From NCBI GenBank assembly GCA_964019155.1, contig OZ025241.1, positions 27,318,059-27,382,058 of the forward strand: DNA of 64,000 nucleotides, given 5' to 3'. A model generated the notes under the pieces. That model did not search any database. It was not told the DNA's origin and saw nothing but the letters and a program-made list of their open reading frames with translations. Origin of the DNA: Osedax fenrisi. Lineage: Eukaryota > Annelida > Polychaeta > Sabellida > Siboglinidae. The number at the start of each line of letters is the position of its first letter. The first letter of the stretch is position 1. Shown in pieces: positions 1 through 10,028 of the stretch. A program made the position numbers and the translations under genes.

Positions 1-615
1 AGTAATATATGCTTGTTTCATACTTGGAGGAACAACTGAGGAGATAAGCGATGAGCGAAAAATATTAGTAATAGGAATTATCAAGTATGAAATAGAAGAA
101 CGTAGTAATGTAAGAGGAATAGGATCTAGAGGGGATGGCGATTTAATGGACATAATTAATGTTTGGATTTCAAGAGGACTAGGAAGCGAAAAGCAGGACC
201 AGTGAAATGATGAAAAATGTTTACATAAAGATGGTTGGCAATTATTATTCATAGGAGGTAGATTATGTATGATACTTTTTGTTTTTTGTATGAAAAAACT
301 AGAAAATGATGAGCAAAGTACATTTTCAGGTAAATCTGGAAGTTTTTTAATTTTATTCTTGCCAATTAGAGAAAAAGCTAGTTTAAAAGACCTTTTAGAG
401 TTGATTCCAAAATCACGAAATTTATTAATAAAGATTTTACATTAGATAATTTCCTACGATAAATGTTACGATACATTTTAAAGGACTGTAAATCATTCAG
501 TGATTTCGATCGAGAAAACTTCAATTGATATGATCGTAATTTCCTTTTAAGAGTTGATAATTCAGAGCCAAACCATGACTGATGAAATATCTTTCTTGTT
601 TTAGAAATTTTAAGA
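1..615 (-). pseudogene. LINE D: partial non-LTR retrotransposon ORF2 (linker plus start of RT), runs off the left edge
   Basis: Read on the minus strand, about 377 to 1 is open without an ATG. It matches the segment before the RT palm of CR1/L2/Jockey-group LINEs: 'LIGKNKIKKLPDLPE', then 'FSSFFIQKTKSI', then 'SPSPLDPIPLTLL' and a 'VVPPSMKQAYIT'-like stretch. Upstream on the same strand, about 600-378, a different frame gives a basic linker ('WFGSELSTLKRKLRSYQLKF') of the kind found between endonuclease and RT domains. One frameshift near 377 therefore separates linker and RT. The catalytic palm would lie outside the window. The 5' side abuts the minisatellite at about 616. Clade assignment is by motif memory only. 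Confidence 0.7.
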
Positions 616-693
616 TAGGTATACCCAACCATATAGTTAAATTTATAGATATACCCAGCCCTATAGTTATATCTATAGGTATACCCATACCTA

Positions 694-731
<38 letters not shown>

Positions 732-837
732 TATAGCAAGCCTTATAGTAATATCGATAGGTATACCCAGTCATATTGTCATATATATAAGTATAACACA
801 CCCTATAGTATAGGTATATATATACTAAGCCCTATAG

Positions 838-870
<33 letters not shown>
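616..870. repeat. Minisatellite of about 30 bp 'TATACCCAGCCCTATAG' units mixed with (TA)n
   Basis: Degenerate units such as TATACCCAGCCCTATAG followed by TTATATCTATAGG are repeated about eight times and broken up by (TA)n tracts at about 690-728 and 838-876. The same unit occurs at 35890-36150 and 40970-41050 on both sides of LINE C. The ORF reading through it (about 582-902) is a repeat artefact with strings of IYIYIY. Confidence 0.75.
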
Positions 871-876
<6 letters not shown>

Positions 877-883
<7 letters not shown>

Positions 884-935
884 TGAACTACTGTTAGCAT
901 AAACGAAACACAATACAAGTTATCAATACAATACT
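877..935. repeat. 59-bp segment inverted relative to its counterpart at 41053-41111
   Basis: The sequence beginning CATATAATGAACTACTG and ending ACAATACT is the reverse complement (a few mismatches) of 41053-41111. In both places it lies between the minisatellite/(TA)n block and the conserved 'tgtattacacctcgtcg' flank of exon 1. The inverted segment here is bounded by (TA)n on both sides. Confidence 0.75.
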
Positions 936-946
936 ATAGGGCTACC

Positions 947-950
<4 letters not shown>

Positions 951-1005
<55 letters not shown>

Positions 1006-1290
1006 TACACCTCGTCGTATACATTATTTATATTCAATAATGTATATTATCATTAGAAAACATTTCAATCGTATACGTGTGATTATATATTTGTTTAAGC
1101 AATTAAGCAATTAATAAATGTTTGTGTTTTTATTAAAATATCACGATAAATAAATAATAAATTATACAATTTTAAATTATTTATTTATTATGATTTATAA
1201 ATTTTAAATTCGATAATTATATATCACGATACATTATTATTTATAGTTATTCTACTAAAAACGCACATTTATTGCATACTTTATAATAAT
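951..1290 (+). other. (TA)n tract and conserved 5' flank of gene copy 1
   Basis: A (TA)n tract at 951-1001 is followed by about 290 bp of flank shared with the other four gene copies. The flank includes the hairpin at 1140-1194 and the 97-bp stretch up to the ATG. The promoter or an upstream non-coding exon would be expected here. No TATA box can be singled out in sequence this AT-rich. Confidence 0.5.
1140..1194. promoter_or_regulatory. Inverted repeat (19-bp arms) 97 bp upstream of the exon 1 ATG, copy 1
   Basis: The right arm ATTATTTATTTATTATGAT (1176-1194) pairs with the left arm at 1140-1158 with two mismatches, around a 17-bp loop. The same inverted repeat is at 14315-14369, 25820-25874, 41250-41304 and 54055-54109. 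Its right end is exactly 97 bp before the ATG in all five copies. Role unknown: promoter element, matrix-attachment-like AT hairpin or old MITE are all possible. Confidence 0.5.
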
Positions 1291-1447
1291 ATGAATGTCA
1301 TTAATTTCTCCGAGATTAAATTTTACGAGAGAAACTCGTTGAATAGAACTGTAATAATATTAAATGGGGAAAATGTTGACTATATCGTTAATAGAAATAC
1401 AGGTCGTTTGAAGTATATCTTCAAAGACATAGACGTTAACAATGCAG
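1291..1447 (+). CDS. EF-hand-like protein, gene copy 1, exon 1
   Basis: This exon encodes residues 1-52 of a predicted 126-residue protein starting MNVINFSEIKFYERNSLNRT. It ends in AAT GCA G|GTTTGT, a good 5' splice site, leaving phase 1. Spliced to 9688, the frame continues through ...DIDVNNA-GRITIENFL, an EF-hand-like loop split by the intron (D48, N50, A52, G53, I55, with N59 where Glu is usual at position 12). The start ATG was chosen because the same ATG and the 97 bp before it are conserved without indels in five copies. An upstream non-coding exon cannot be excluded. EF-hand proteins usually bind Ca2+; both loops here are degenerate, so binding is uncertain. Splicing is inferred, not shown. 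The copy differs from the others at residue 16 (Ser for Asn). Confidence 0.72.
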
Positions 1448-1639
1448 GTTTGTTATTTATATATTAAATTAGTAACTCAAACCATAACTTATAACCATAT
1501 ATGACTCTAATGTCCCTTCGAAGCCGCTCTCATGTTAAGGCATCCATGGTTTTAACGAGAGCTGATAATTTATTTATACGCAATTTATAAGATCACTTCT
1601 AAATAATATTTTAAGACCCATTTTATAAAATTAATTAAT

Positions 1640-1998
1640 GGTCCGGACGAGGCTCGAACCCGTGTCCTACGGCTTGTGTCTCTGACGCCTTATAGGGTGT
1701 TCACATCAATTCCGTTTTAAAAAACGTACGTGTAACTGCAACTTCAAATGATTCATTCACAGCAAATTTGAAGTTATGAGTCACATTCCTATTTATTTGA
1801 AGTTGAACTACACGTTTTCTGAACGTTTTCTGAAATAGGATTAATCCTATTTTCTGTACGTAACAACACACAGAATTAGAGAGAACAGCTAGAATGAACG
1901 CACAGAATTAGAAATAACATATAGAATTCCACTTGATTCCAATTGATATATATAAATAAAGTATATTATTACATATAACTTATCGAATAACTATTTAT

Positions 1999-2037
<39 letters not shown>

Positions 2038-2049
2038 TATACTATTTAT

Positions 2050-2096
<47 letters not shown>

Positions 2097-2187
2097 ATAT
2101 ATATATATATATATATATTGATATATATATATAAAGTATATTAACAAATGTTTATTATTACATATAACTTATCAAATAACTATTTAT

Positions 2188-2225
<38 letters not shown>

Positions 2226-2748
2226 AAAGGTTATATAAGATGGTATACAACTATATATATATATTTTAATAATATATATCAACTATACAATAGTAATATA
2301 TAATATATATTTCAATAATTTATTAAATATTTATTTAAATTATATATATTTCATAAGTTTAGATATAATTATAAGGATTTATGTATTATATAATAATATA
2401 GTATTTGTTATATTAGTTAAAAATATTAAATTAATAAATATAATGTATGTAGTATTTATGTATTTGTGTATTTAAAGAAATATATAATATTACTATTTGT
2501 ACATTGAATTTAGCTATATCCCACAATGAGATTTGTTACAATTGATTTTATTTGCACATATTTAAATATAGATGGCGATATATGTCTACCCTTACGACAA
2601 ACTAAAAAACACGGAATTGATGTGAACATTTAAAAATCTGTTACTTCAAATTTGCTGTGAATGAATCATTTGAAGTTGCAGTTACACGTACGTTTTTAAA
2701 AACGGAATTGATGTGAACACCCTATTAGTCACTGAGCCACACAGGCAG
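1640..2748 (-). repeat. SINE-1, class-II tRNA-like, interrupted by a MITE (copy 1)
   Basis: The tRNA-like body reads on the minus strand from about 2748 (CTGCCTGTGTGGCTCAGT, A-box-like) and resumes at 1692 down to 1640 with a B box GGGTTCGAGCCTCG. Intact homologues are at 14855-14940 and 26481-26566. Here the element at 1693-2724 splits it, and the variable-arm palindrome is shorter than in units 2 and 3. It is a tRNA-derived SINE or tRNA pseudogene, not a functional tRNA: the acceptor stem does not pair. Confidence 0.6.
1693..2724. mobile_element. Non-autonomous DNA transposon (PIF/Harbinger-like MITE), 1032 bp
   Basis: Terminal inverted repeats of 81 bp begin TAGGGTGTTCACATCAATTC (1693-1773 and complement 2644-2724) and differ mainly by a T/A at the homopolymer. 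The flanks are TTA on both sides (1690-1692, 2725-2727). Units 2 and 3 show the empty site with one TTA ('gccttagtaactg'). A 3-bp TWA duplication is the hallmark of PIF/Harbinger elements. There is no coding capacity: the interior is (TA)n-rich. A further partial copy of the terminus lies just inside the right TIR, at about 2609-2632. Confidence 0.8.
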
Positions 2749-3220
2749 TTTATATATGATGATGAAGGAAGTCATATCATAATTTAATTTATGTGTAAGT
2801 CACTCATATATGTATACACTATATAACCTATATACCAATATGCTACCTGGTTGGGTTAATAGGGGTTAATACTACTAAATTAATAGAGAACACAATCAGA
2901 ACTTCGTGCGTTTTTAAGGGGTAGAAAAGTCAATGGATTTCATATATTTATATATATATAACATTTACATTTATAAGTACATATTTTATCTTAATTTATA
3001 AATATTATAAAATAATATTTTGTTATAAGAGTAACAAAATGCCATTTATCGGTGAATTTCCAACGTCGTGATTTGTCAAAACATCCTATATGTGGCGATA
3101 CCGTATTGAACCCGTTATTCTAACATCCCATATACAATTAGTTAATACACAATGCTATTCAATACTAGATTTATAAATATAATTTATGTATTTTGTATTA
3201 AGATTCTCAATAGATAGGAA

Positions 3221-3259
3221 CACGTGATACAACACGTGACACGTGATACAACACGTGAC
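3221..3259. promoter_or_regulatory. CACGTG (E-box) cluster, intron of copy 1
   Basis: Two tandem units of CACGTGATACAACACGTGA give four perfect CACGTG palindromes within 39 bp. CACGTG is the canonical site for bHLH-ZIP factors (Myc/Max, USF and MiT families in animals). Homologous clusters are at 15425, 27043, 42151 and 54957 with different numbers of intact motifs. A regulatory role in the intron is inference. Confidence 0.5.
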
Positions 3260-3690
3260 TACCATATTAATCAATCGATAATGTAAACTTATTAATTATA
3301 ATGAATAATTATTCATTTAGTAAATTAAATATATCTTATTAATTTATAATTATTTATAATTGTGTATATACTATTTGTTGGAGGATTAATAGACACCGAG
3401 ATATATCGCTCCTATAGGTTCATACGATAGGTTCGTAATCGATACCTACATCAACCCACGTAGCTCGGATAGCCCATTCATATAGTTTGCCATACCTATA
3501 CACTAAACAGATAACCTAAACATAATAGTATGCGTGCCATACTTGTGTATCTGCTGATGTGTATGATGTCGTATTATTAGATGCGCTGGAACAGGTTTGT
3601 ATGTATACATACAACATCGTTCTAGCGCATATATACGTATATATACCCCTATAGGGGGACCAACCAATAAAAATATATTTTGTGGTAAAA

Positions 3691-3702
3691 GGGGGGGGGG
3701 GG
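3691..3702 (+). repeat. Homopolymer of 12 G
   Basis: Twelve consecutive G in otherwise AT-rich DNA, at the junction of a deletion of roughly 480 bp that removes the segment found at 15905-16185 in unit 2. Unit 5 carries 18 G at the same junction (55457-55474). Confidence 0.85.
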
Positions 3703-4089
3703 AACCAAATAAATACAAATTGGATTATTTTACTGAATATTTATTTATATTTATATAATTAGATTTTGTATAACTATAGTTTATAACTAACGTATACGTC
3801 GATATAAACCAGTTTTATTTGATAAATGCTAGAATACATTGTATAGTGTACAATGTATACTATCATTATATAATATATTATTTATATAATCATATTATAT
3901 TGTATATTGTTTATAATACTTAAATAATAAATTGTGGATTAATCATTAAGTAATTAACATTCATTAAAAACTATACAGAGTTAAAAGTTAATAACTATAA
4001 TGTTTATTTATTGAATCACACATATAATAATAACGGATACAAATGGACCCCTCAAGAAGTCATAGACTTCTACGTGTTATAAATAACTG

Positions 4090-4260
4090 TGAGGAGCCTC
4101 GGACAATACAAAACAAATAGTAACATTTTTTTTTCTTGTGTTTTGATTTATCGTGTATTAAATTCTTGATAAACACAAGAGAAAAACAAGAACTGCCTGG
4201 AGTTGATCCCGGGACATCTGGCTTACTAGCTTTTGGTTGTCCCACTGAGCCAACGACCCC
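4090..4260 (-). repeat. SINE-2, tRNA-derived, decayed B box (copy 1)
   Basis: On the minus strand the head reads GGGGTCGTTGGCTCAGTGGG, a perfect A box. The B box is mutated (GGATCAACTCC where units 2 and 3 have GGTTCGACTCC). The head is followed by a non-tRNA body with an internal inverted repeat (CTTGTGTTTATCAAGAATTT with its partner) and ends near 4090. The small minus-strand ORF over it is an artefact. Confidence 0.6.
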
Positions 4261-5570
4261 AGACTAGACATAGTTATAACATTATTTTTAATTCAAATTA
4301 ATTACAAATTAATACAAATTAATTTAATATATATTTTAATATGTAGTCTAATTATCATATACAATTCAAATATGTGATAAATATTGAAAATATTATTATA
4401 TATATTAGTGATTTAAGGGTTAACCCGGACTCGGTTTCGGGTTCCAATTCCGGATTTAAAAAAAATGTAATGAGTTCGGGTTTTGAAAAATGGTCCTAGA
4501 TCGGTTATGGGTTTTAGTAAATAAATGTCGGGTATTTGTGTAAAATAAAAATAATATTTAAAAATTTATATAAATATAATTAATAGATAATACATTACTA
4601 TAATGAATGAATGAATGAAATCAGTTTATAGACATACGACATACTATGTATATCATACGTATATGGAGGATCAGTGAAAGCCTAGGCTTTATTTGTTCGA
4701 TACCTCCAATATGTTCATGTACAGATTACAATATTAGTAAAAGTAATAATATAATAATAATGATTCATGTGTTAGCATTCTTTGTAATAAAATAGAAGAT
4801 ACATATATATATAAATTAATAAAAATAATACAAATACAATAATAAAATACAATAATAAAACACTGTTCATGAACATAAGTTATCATCATATTTCAATCCA
4901 TTACATTAAAGTAAATAATAAAATAAGATAATAAAATAATTGTATAATATTAAAATGTACTAAAATATATACTAGTAAAATATGTAAATTTACAATATTG
5001 AGAACTTGTTAATACAAATAGTAAATTATTATAAATATGTGTAAAATAAAAATATCTAAAAGTATGTTATAAAATTAAAACTACTAAACAAAAATTAATC
5101 ATCTTTCAATAAGACGTGCAATGGCGCCACATTCCTGTCAAATTACAGATGACTAATAATACCAATAATAATTTAAAAAAATATTTAAAACAATAAACGA
5201 AACAAGATGTAAAACAAATATAAATATTAAAAAAAAATAAATATTAAAATATATAAAATATATATAAAAAAAAAAAAAAAAAACTAATATTTACTTATAA
5301 ATGAATATTTTAATGTTTTTTTATAATAAATATATTATTAATATTCTTTTTTCGTAAAAGATTATTAAACATTAATTCATTATATAACTTTGGTCCTTTA
5401 AAAAATATTGTATTTTTTAATTTATTTGATTTCATAAGTGGTAGAATAAATTTATTTTTAAGTTTATTTAACTTGAAATATGAGTTATAATCTAATTTAT
5501 ATTTATTATTTAAGAAATTATAGATTAGTAATGTGTTTCTATATATAATTAGATCTTCAAATTTAAAATA

Positions 5571-6969
5571 TTATTTAAAAAAAAAAGGACCAGTATGTGT
5601 TAGCCGTATTAATGGTAATTTTGATTTATCTATTATTTGTTTATTAATAATTCGTATAACCTTTTTCTGTAACATAATTAATTTTGTAATATTCGATTTA
5701 TAAGTATTTGACCATACTTCAATCCCATATGATAAATTAGATAAATAGAACGAATTATATAATAAAATTAAATTTTGTGTATCTAAAAAAGATATTTTTT
5801 TTATAGTATATATAATTTTTGACAATTTATTCGATAAATAATTTATATGTTTTTTGTAAGTCATTTGGGTATCTAAGTAGATCCCAAGAAATTTATAATT
5901 ATTAACTATATAGATTTTAATGTTATCTATTGTTATATCTTTTAATACACCAGAATTTATATATGGCAATATTTTTGTTTTTTCGATATTTAGCTTAAGC
6001 TTATTTATATCAAACCATTTTTTTAACTTATCCATGTAATATTGCAAATAATATGTTAATAATGTATCATTTTCAGCAAATATAGTTATAGATGTATCAT
6101 CTGCATATAAATTGATATTAATATTATTTACTTGTTCATTATTAAAAATATTTGATATGTCATTTATAAAGATAATAAATAGTAGAGGTCCCAGAACAGA
6201 TCCTTGCGGCACTCCATATTTAATAATCTTTCTAGATGATAGAGTATTATCAATTCGTGTTATAATATTTCTATTTTTAAGATAACTTTTAATAAATAAA
6301 TTTGTATCACCTCTAAACCCTATACATTCCAATTTAGCAAGTAAAATATCATGATCAACCACATCAAATGCTTTCTTGAGATCTAAGAATATAGTAGCTA
6401 CTTTTTTTTTTGAGAGAGTTTATGTAAAATGAAATGCTGAATATTTAATAATGATAAGGTTGTATTTGATCTGGGAACAAAACCATATTGATTTTTGTTA
6501 ATAATATTATGCTTAAATATATATTTTGATAATCTATTAAAAATAATTGTTTAAAAATGTTAGATATTTGTGGTAGTAATGAAATTGGCCTGTAATTGGA
6601 TATTTGTTGTTTATCATTAGTTTTATATAAAGGTTTAATAATTGCAATTTTCATATTGTCAGGAAATGTATTTGTTTGGATACATAAATTAAATATCTTT
6701 TTTAATGGTTCTAAAATATATTGAATAATATCTTTTATTAAGGTCATGTCATGATTATTTATATCTAATGATCTTTTTGATTTAATATCCTTAGTCACTT
6801 TAATTATTTCATCATTGTCAATTGGTAAAAAGTAAAAACTATTAAAATTATTAGATACAAATTCTTTAAAATCATTTTTATTTATATTATTAATTGAATT
6901 ATTTATTTTACTTCCAATGCTCGAAAAATATTCATTAAATGCATTACATTGTTCGTACCTTTCATTCAT
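5571..6969 (-). pseudogene. LINE A copy 1, reverse transcriptase region (two frameshifts)
   Basis: Minus-strand frame 6969-6445 covers the start of RT ('AFNEYFSSIGSKI', 'NYRPISLLPQISNIF'). Frame 6362-5571 carries the catalytic palm with GVPQGSVLGPLLF and LYADD. FLDLKKAFD lies just upstream of 6362 in frame with the palm. One frameshift near 6545 and one at an A10 run (minus strand, about 6404-6413) break the ORF. The RT would reverse-transcribe element RNA at the nicked target. This copy alone retains the C that copies 4 and 5 have lost after 'MTYKK', so its palm-thumb region is the longest. Confidence 0.8.
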
Positions 6970-7096
6970 TTTAATATTATTATCTATGAAAGTATTTGGA
7001 TAATCCGAGTCTGTAGGTTTTATTATTTTATTAATGACTTTCCAATTTTCTTCTTGTGTATTTGGCAGTAAAAAGATTTTTATAGTAATTATTTTT

Positions 7097-8161
7097 TTAA
7101 ATTTTAATATTTTTATTAATTTTATTTTTTAATTTTTTATATTTACCAAATATACAAGGAAAATTGTTAATTTTGTATTTTGTATATAATTTATTTTTCT
7201 TTTTTATTGCATTTTTTAATTTATTATTTAGCCATGGATTAAAATTGTGATTCAATTTAATTCTTTTTTTAATAAAAGGACAGTGCTTATTAATACTATT
7301 AGTTAATATATCAATAAATGTATTGTATAGTTCACAACCATTCTGCTTATTTAAAATGGTATTCCAATGTATTGTACCTAGTTCTGATTTTAGATTATGT
7401 AAATTGAATTCATTAATATTTCTTGAATATGTATATTGATCCTTTCTTTTAATAAATAGATTATAATTAAAAATACAAAATATTAATGAATGATCAATAA
7501 TATCTGTATGTATTACATCAGAACAATTTGTAAAAATATTGTCTAAACTTGATATTGAATTTTGGGTGATTCTTGTAGGCATATAAATTATATTAGATAT
7601 AGCTAATTGGATCAATATATTTTTAAACGAGTTAGATAATACAGTATTATTTAATAAATTAATATTATAATCACCACAAATATACATTTCTCTACTTATA
7701 TATTTATGAAATAAGTTAAACAATAAATTAATAAAATCATTTCCATTATAATCAGGTGATCTGTAAACAGATGATATAATTTTAAAATCATTAGAATTAA
7801 TAATTATTTTAATTGATATAATATCAATATAATCCATTATAGAACAATAAAGGTCTTCAATTATGCAACATTCTATCAGTTTACTAACTAATATAAGTAC
7901 ACCCCCGCCTCTCTTTTTATTGGATAATATTCTATTTTTTATAAAAATATTATAATTAGGGAAATATATATCTGGGTAATCTTTATCAGTAAGCCATGTT
8001 TCCGTTAATATAATAATATCAGGTTTATGGGTCAAGTTATCGATAAATATTAATAATTTATTTATATTTTTATTAAAACTTCGTATATTTAATAATATCA
8101 TTGATAGGCTTGTATCTTTATAATGTATTTCATTATATTCATCTATATTTAAAAGATTCAT
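7097..8161 (-). pseudogene. LINE A copy 1, APE-type endonuclease (ORF2 N-terminal part)
   Basis: 354 codons, open. Motifs in order: LNIRSFNKN (Asn 25), TETWLTD (Glu 54), YICGDYNINLL (Asp/Asn) and a degraded S-D-H motif. Copies 4 and 5 have ISDHSLI, while this copy reads IIDHSLI after a nearby 9-bp deletion. The enzyme nicks target DNA to prime reverse transcription. The reading frame stops about 130 bp before the RT frame begins, so ORF2 is not continuous. Loss of the Ser in SDH suggests this copy's nuclease is impaired. Confidence 0.8.
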
Positions 8162-8229
8162 TTATATTTATAATATTTTGTTATTGTATTATAGATTTTT
8201 TTATCTGTATTATTATATATTAATTTAAA

Positions 8230-8700
8230 TTAATTGTTTATAAATTGAACTTTACAAATAGTATCTAATTTACATTTGGTTTTAGCTATTTTAAAACATT
8301 CTTTTTTTTGAATAAGTTCTTCTATACTATATTCAATAGATATTCCTACTTTATTAAAAGATGAAATTTTCAATTTATATGCATTTCTGATTAATATTGA
8401 TTTTGATTCTTCAGAATCAAGTACAATTTTCATCGGTCTATTTTTAGATAAATTTGTTATATTATTTTTATTGAATTTACCAATTCTATGGAATTTATTT
8501 ATTTTTATATTTTTATTTTGATCAGATACTATATCTATAATATTTGATATAGATTTAAATTTTCTTTAGAATGTGTGTCATTAAATATCTGCTCTTTTAC
8601 ATTGTATAGAATAATAGTTTTTTTTATACAATTTATATTATTAGTTTCAGATATATTTTTATTAACTGATTTAATTATTGTATTTTCAATAGTTTTAAAC
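8230..8700 (-). pseudogene. LINE A copy 1, ORF1 fragment
   Basis: Minus-strand fragment equivalent to the C-terminal half of the ORF1 intact in copy 4 (47405-48106). It includes 'RPMKIVLDSEESKSI' and 'SIEELIQKKECFKIAK'. A 7-bp deletion near 8565 shifts the frame, and the N-terminal coding region ends abruptly at the same 'caatagtttt|aaactatt' junction as in unit 5. ORF1 proteins of LINEs bind element RNA. Confidence 0.7.
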
Positions 8701-9287
8701 TATTATACAATTTTTACATATAATATATAATGTATTCACTATTAAATAAGCAAATTAAACAAATATAAATATATTTAAATAATACATGATAAATATAAAA
8801 TATGTGTAATTAATATGTATAAAAATACTGATAATAAATTTATGAAATAATATTAACATATAATGTTATATAGAATATGATAAATAACTTAGCTGTATTG
8901 TTTACGGTTGATTGCGTTTATAAACACGTCCGCTCGCTATGAATGCTAACACATGCATGTAATGTAATGGATACTACTGATAACATAAGTAAACTAAATA
9001 TTGCCAATCCACATATACACGGTCGTCTATTAAGCCTATGTAAATTGTAATATTCCACTGTACCAATAAAATTGGAAAATAAGTATTTAATTATTTCATA
9101 AATATTAAAATATATACATTTTTGAACATAACTTTTATTTTAATAAAAATTAACAAAAACTACAATATGAAGTCTATCATAGAATTCAATAAGTTTTCCA
9201 GTGATACTAATAAAGATAATTTTTTTTTAAATGTTTAAAAATATTAAAAAAAATTCAAATAATTTCCAAAAAACGCAAAAAAATATT

Positions 9288-9540
9288 CTAAATTTCATTA
9301 TCTCGAGTATTTCGAGATAATAAAATTTAGGATTTGATTGTCTCGAGATAGTGAAAAATGGGCATATATGTATATGGGCATGTATATATTTATTATATTT
9401 TAGTTTCATTATTTGTTTCGAAATATGTTCGCCTGGTTTCATTATTGGTTTCGAAACATTGTCATCTGGTTTCATTATTGGTTTCGAAACTTCTGAATTC
9501 TAAAATTATTGGTATCGAAACAGTTTAGAAACATCACAAT
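9288..9540. repeat. Hairpin (19-bp arms) followed by tandem 33-bp units with GTTTCGAAAC, copy 1
   Basis: Arms CTAAATTTCATTATCTCGA and its complement (9288-9330) enclose GTAT. From 9410 two units of about 33 bp (CTGGTTTCATTATTGG then TTTCGAAAC) are followed by decayed half units. Homologues lie at 20281-20552, 31855-32118 and 48916-49162. The right end 'catccctaa', complement TTAGGGATG, resembles hAT termini, so the block may be an old MITE; no target duplication was found. Confidence 0.6.
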
Positions 9541-9564
9541 TATGACCCGTGAACATCCCTAATA

Positions 9565-9602
<38 letters not shown>

Positions 9603-9687
9603 CTAAATTTATTATTATTATTCTCATAAATAGTACTATAGTAAAACCTACTATCTAGATTAACTTATTTATTATCACATACAACAG

Positions 9688-9911
9688 GCAGGATCACAAT
9701 AGAAAACTTCCTTGACTGTTACTGTTCAATGACTGACGGTGCGAGTTTGAGAATTTCCCGCAATGACATGCTGGATACCGTAAGGGCTACAGAAGTGAGG
9801 GAAGAGGGATACCTCGATGTGGAGGAGTTCTTGAGAGCCTTCAAAATCATCGATACGGAGTTGAACAATAGACTAAACCACGCCCCTACTACGCCTGGTC
9901 ACTCCCACTAG
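9688..9911 (+). CDS. EF-hand-like protein, gene copy 1, exon 2 (terminal coding exon)
   Basis: This exon encodes residues 53-126. The acceptor is ACAACAG|GC; joined to exon 1 (phase 1) it reads G-RITIENFLDCYCSMTDGAS. The alternative AG four bases on gives an immediate stop. The second EF-hand-like motif is E88-x-R90-x-E92-G93-x-L95-x3-E99-F100 within EEGYLDVEEFLRAF. The loop glycines G53 and G93 are 40 residues apart, a normal EF-pair spacing. The C terminus is HAPTTPGHSH, ending in TAG (9909-9911). An internal ATG (residue 67) gives a 60-codon ORF that alone would hide the splice. Copy-specific residue: K105 (Arg elsewhere). Cellular role unknown. Confidence 0.75.
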
Positions 9912-10028
9912 AGTATTGGAAACGCCTACTTGATAGTTTAGAACACCCATAATAATTGATGATGAAATATAAATTAAATACTTGTAAACACATATTTATA
10001 TATATATATATATATATATATAATAGAA

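Larger units (their letters stand above)
4600..9048 (-). mobile_element. LINE A (CR1/L2-like), copy 1, defective
   Basis: The element has ORF1, an APE endonuclease and an RT in that order on the minus strand. The 3' end is marked by a (TGAA)n run on the plus strand at 4603-4618, i.e. a short (TTCA)n tail as in CR1/L2 groups. The outer limits come from comparison with units 2 and 3, where unrelated LINE B fills the same interval: shared flank resumes at 'gtaaattgtaatat'. The 3' UTR (4620-5570) is AT-rich and non-coding. Copy 1 lacks about 435 bp of ORF1, has a 10-A run where copies 4 and 5 have 11, and a 7-bp deletion in ORF1. Confidence 0.8.
1448..9687 (+). other. Intron of gene copy 1 (8240 bp), full of mobile elements
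   Basis: The intron begins GTTTGT and ends ACAACAG. In order it holds SINE-1 split by a PIF/Harbinger-like MITE, the CACGTG cluster, a 12-G tract, SINE-2, LINE A on the minus strand, and the hairpin plus GTTTCGAAAC repeats. The stretches at 2750-3220, 3260-3690, 3703-4090 and 4261-4600 are AT-rich sequence conserved between units, with no gene I can recognise. Text like 'ggtttcgggttt' recurs at about 4425-4535. Confidence 0.65.

Noticed and set aside
4060..4245. 61-codon minus-strand ORF repeated in units 1, 4 and 5 (MGQPKASK...)
   Set aside because: It is a translation of SINE-2 including its tRNA-like head.
9227..9475. Minus-strand ORF with KPIMKPG repeats, also at 48882
   Set aside because: Translation of the 33-bp GTTTCGAAAC tandem repeats.
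9410..9531. CRISPR-like array of spaced palindromic repeats
   Set aside because: Repeats are contiguous 33-bp units without unique spacers, in an intron of a eukaryotic gene.
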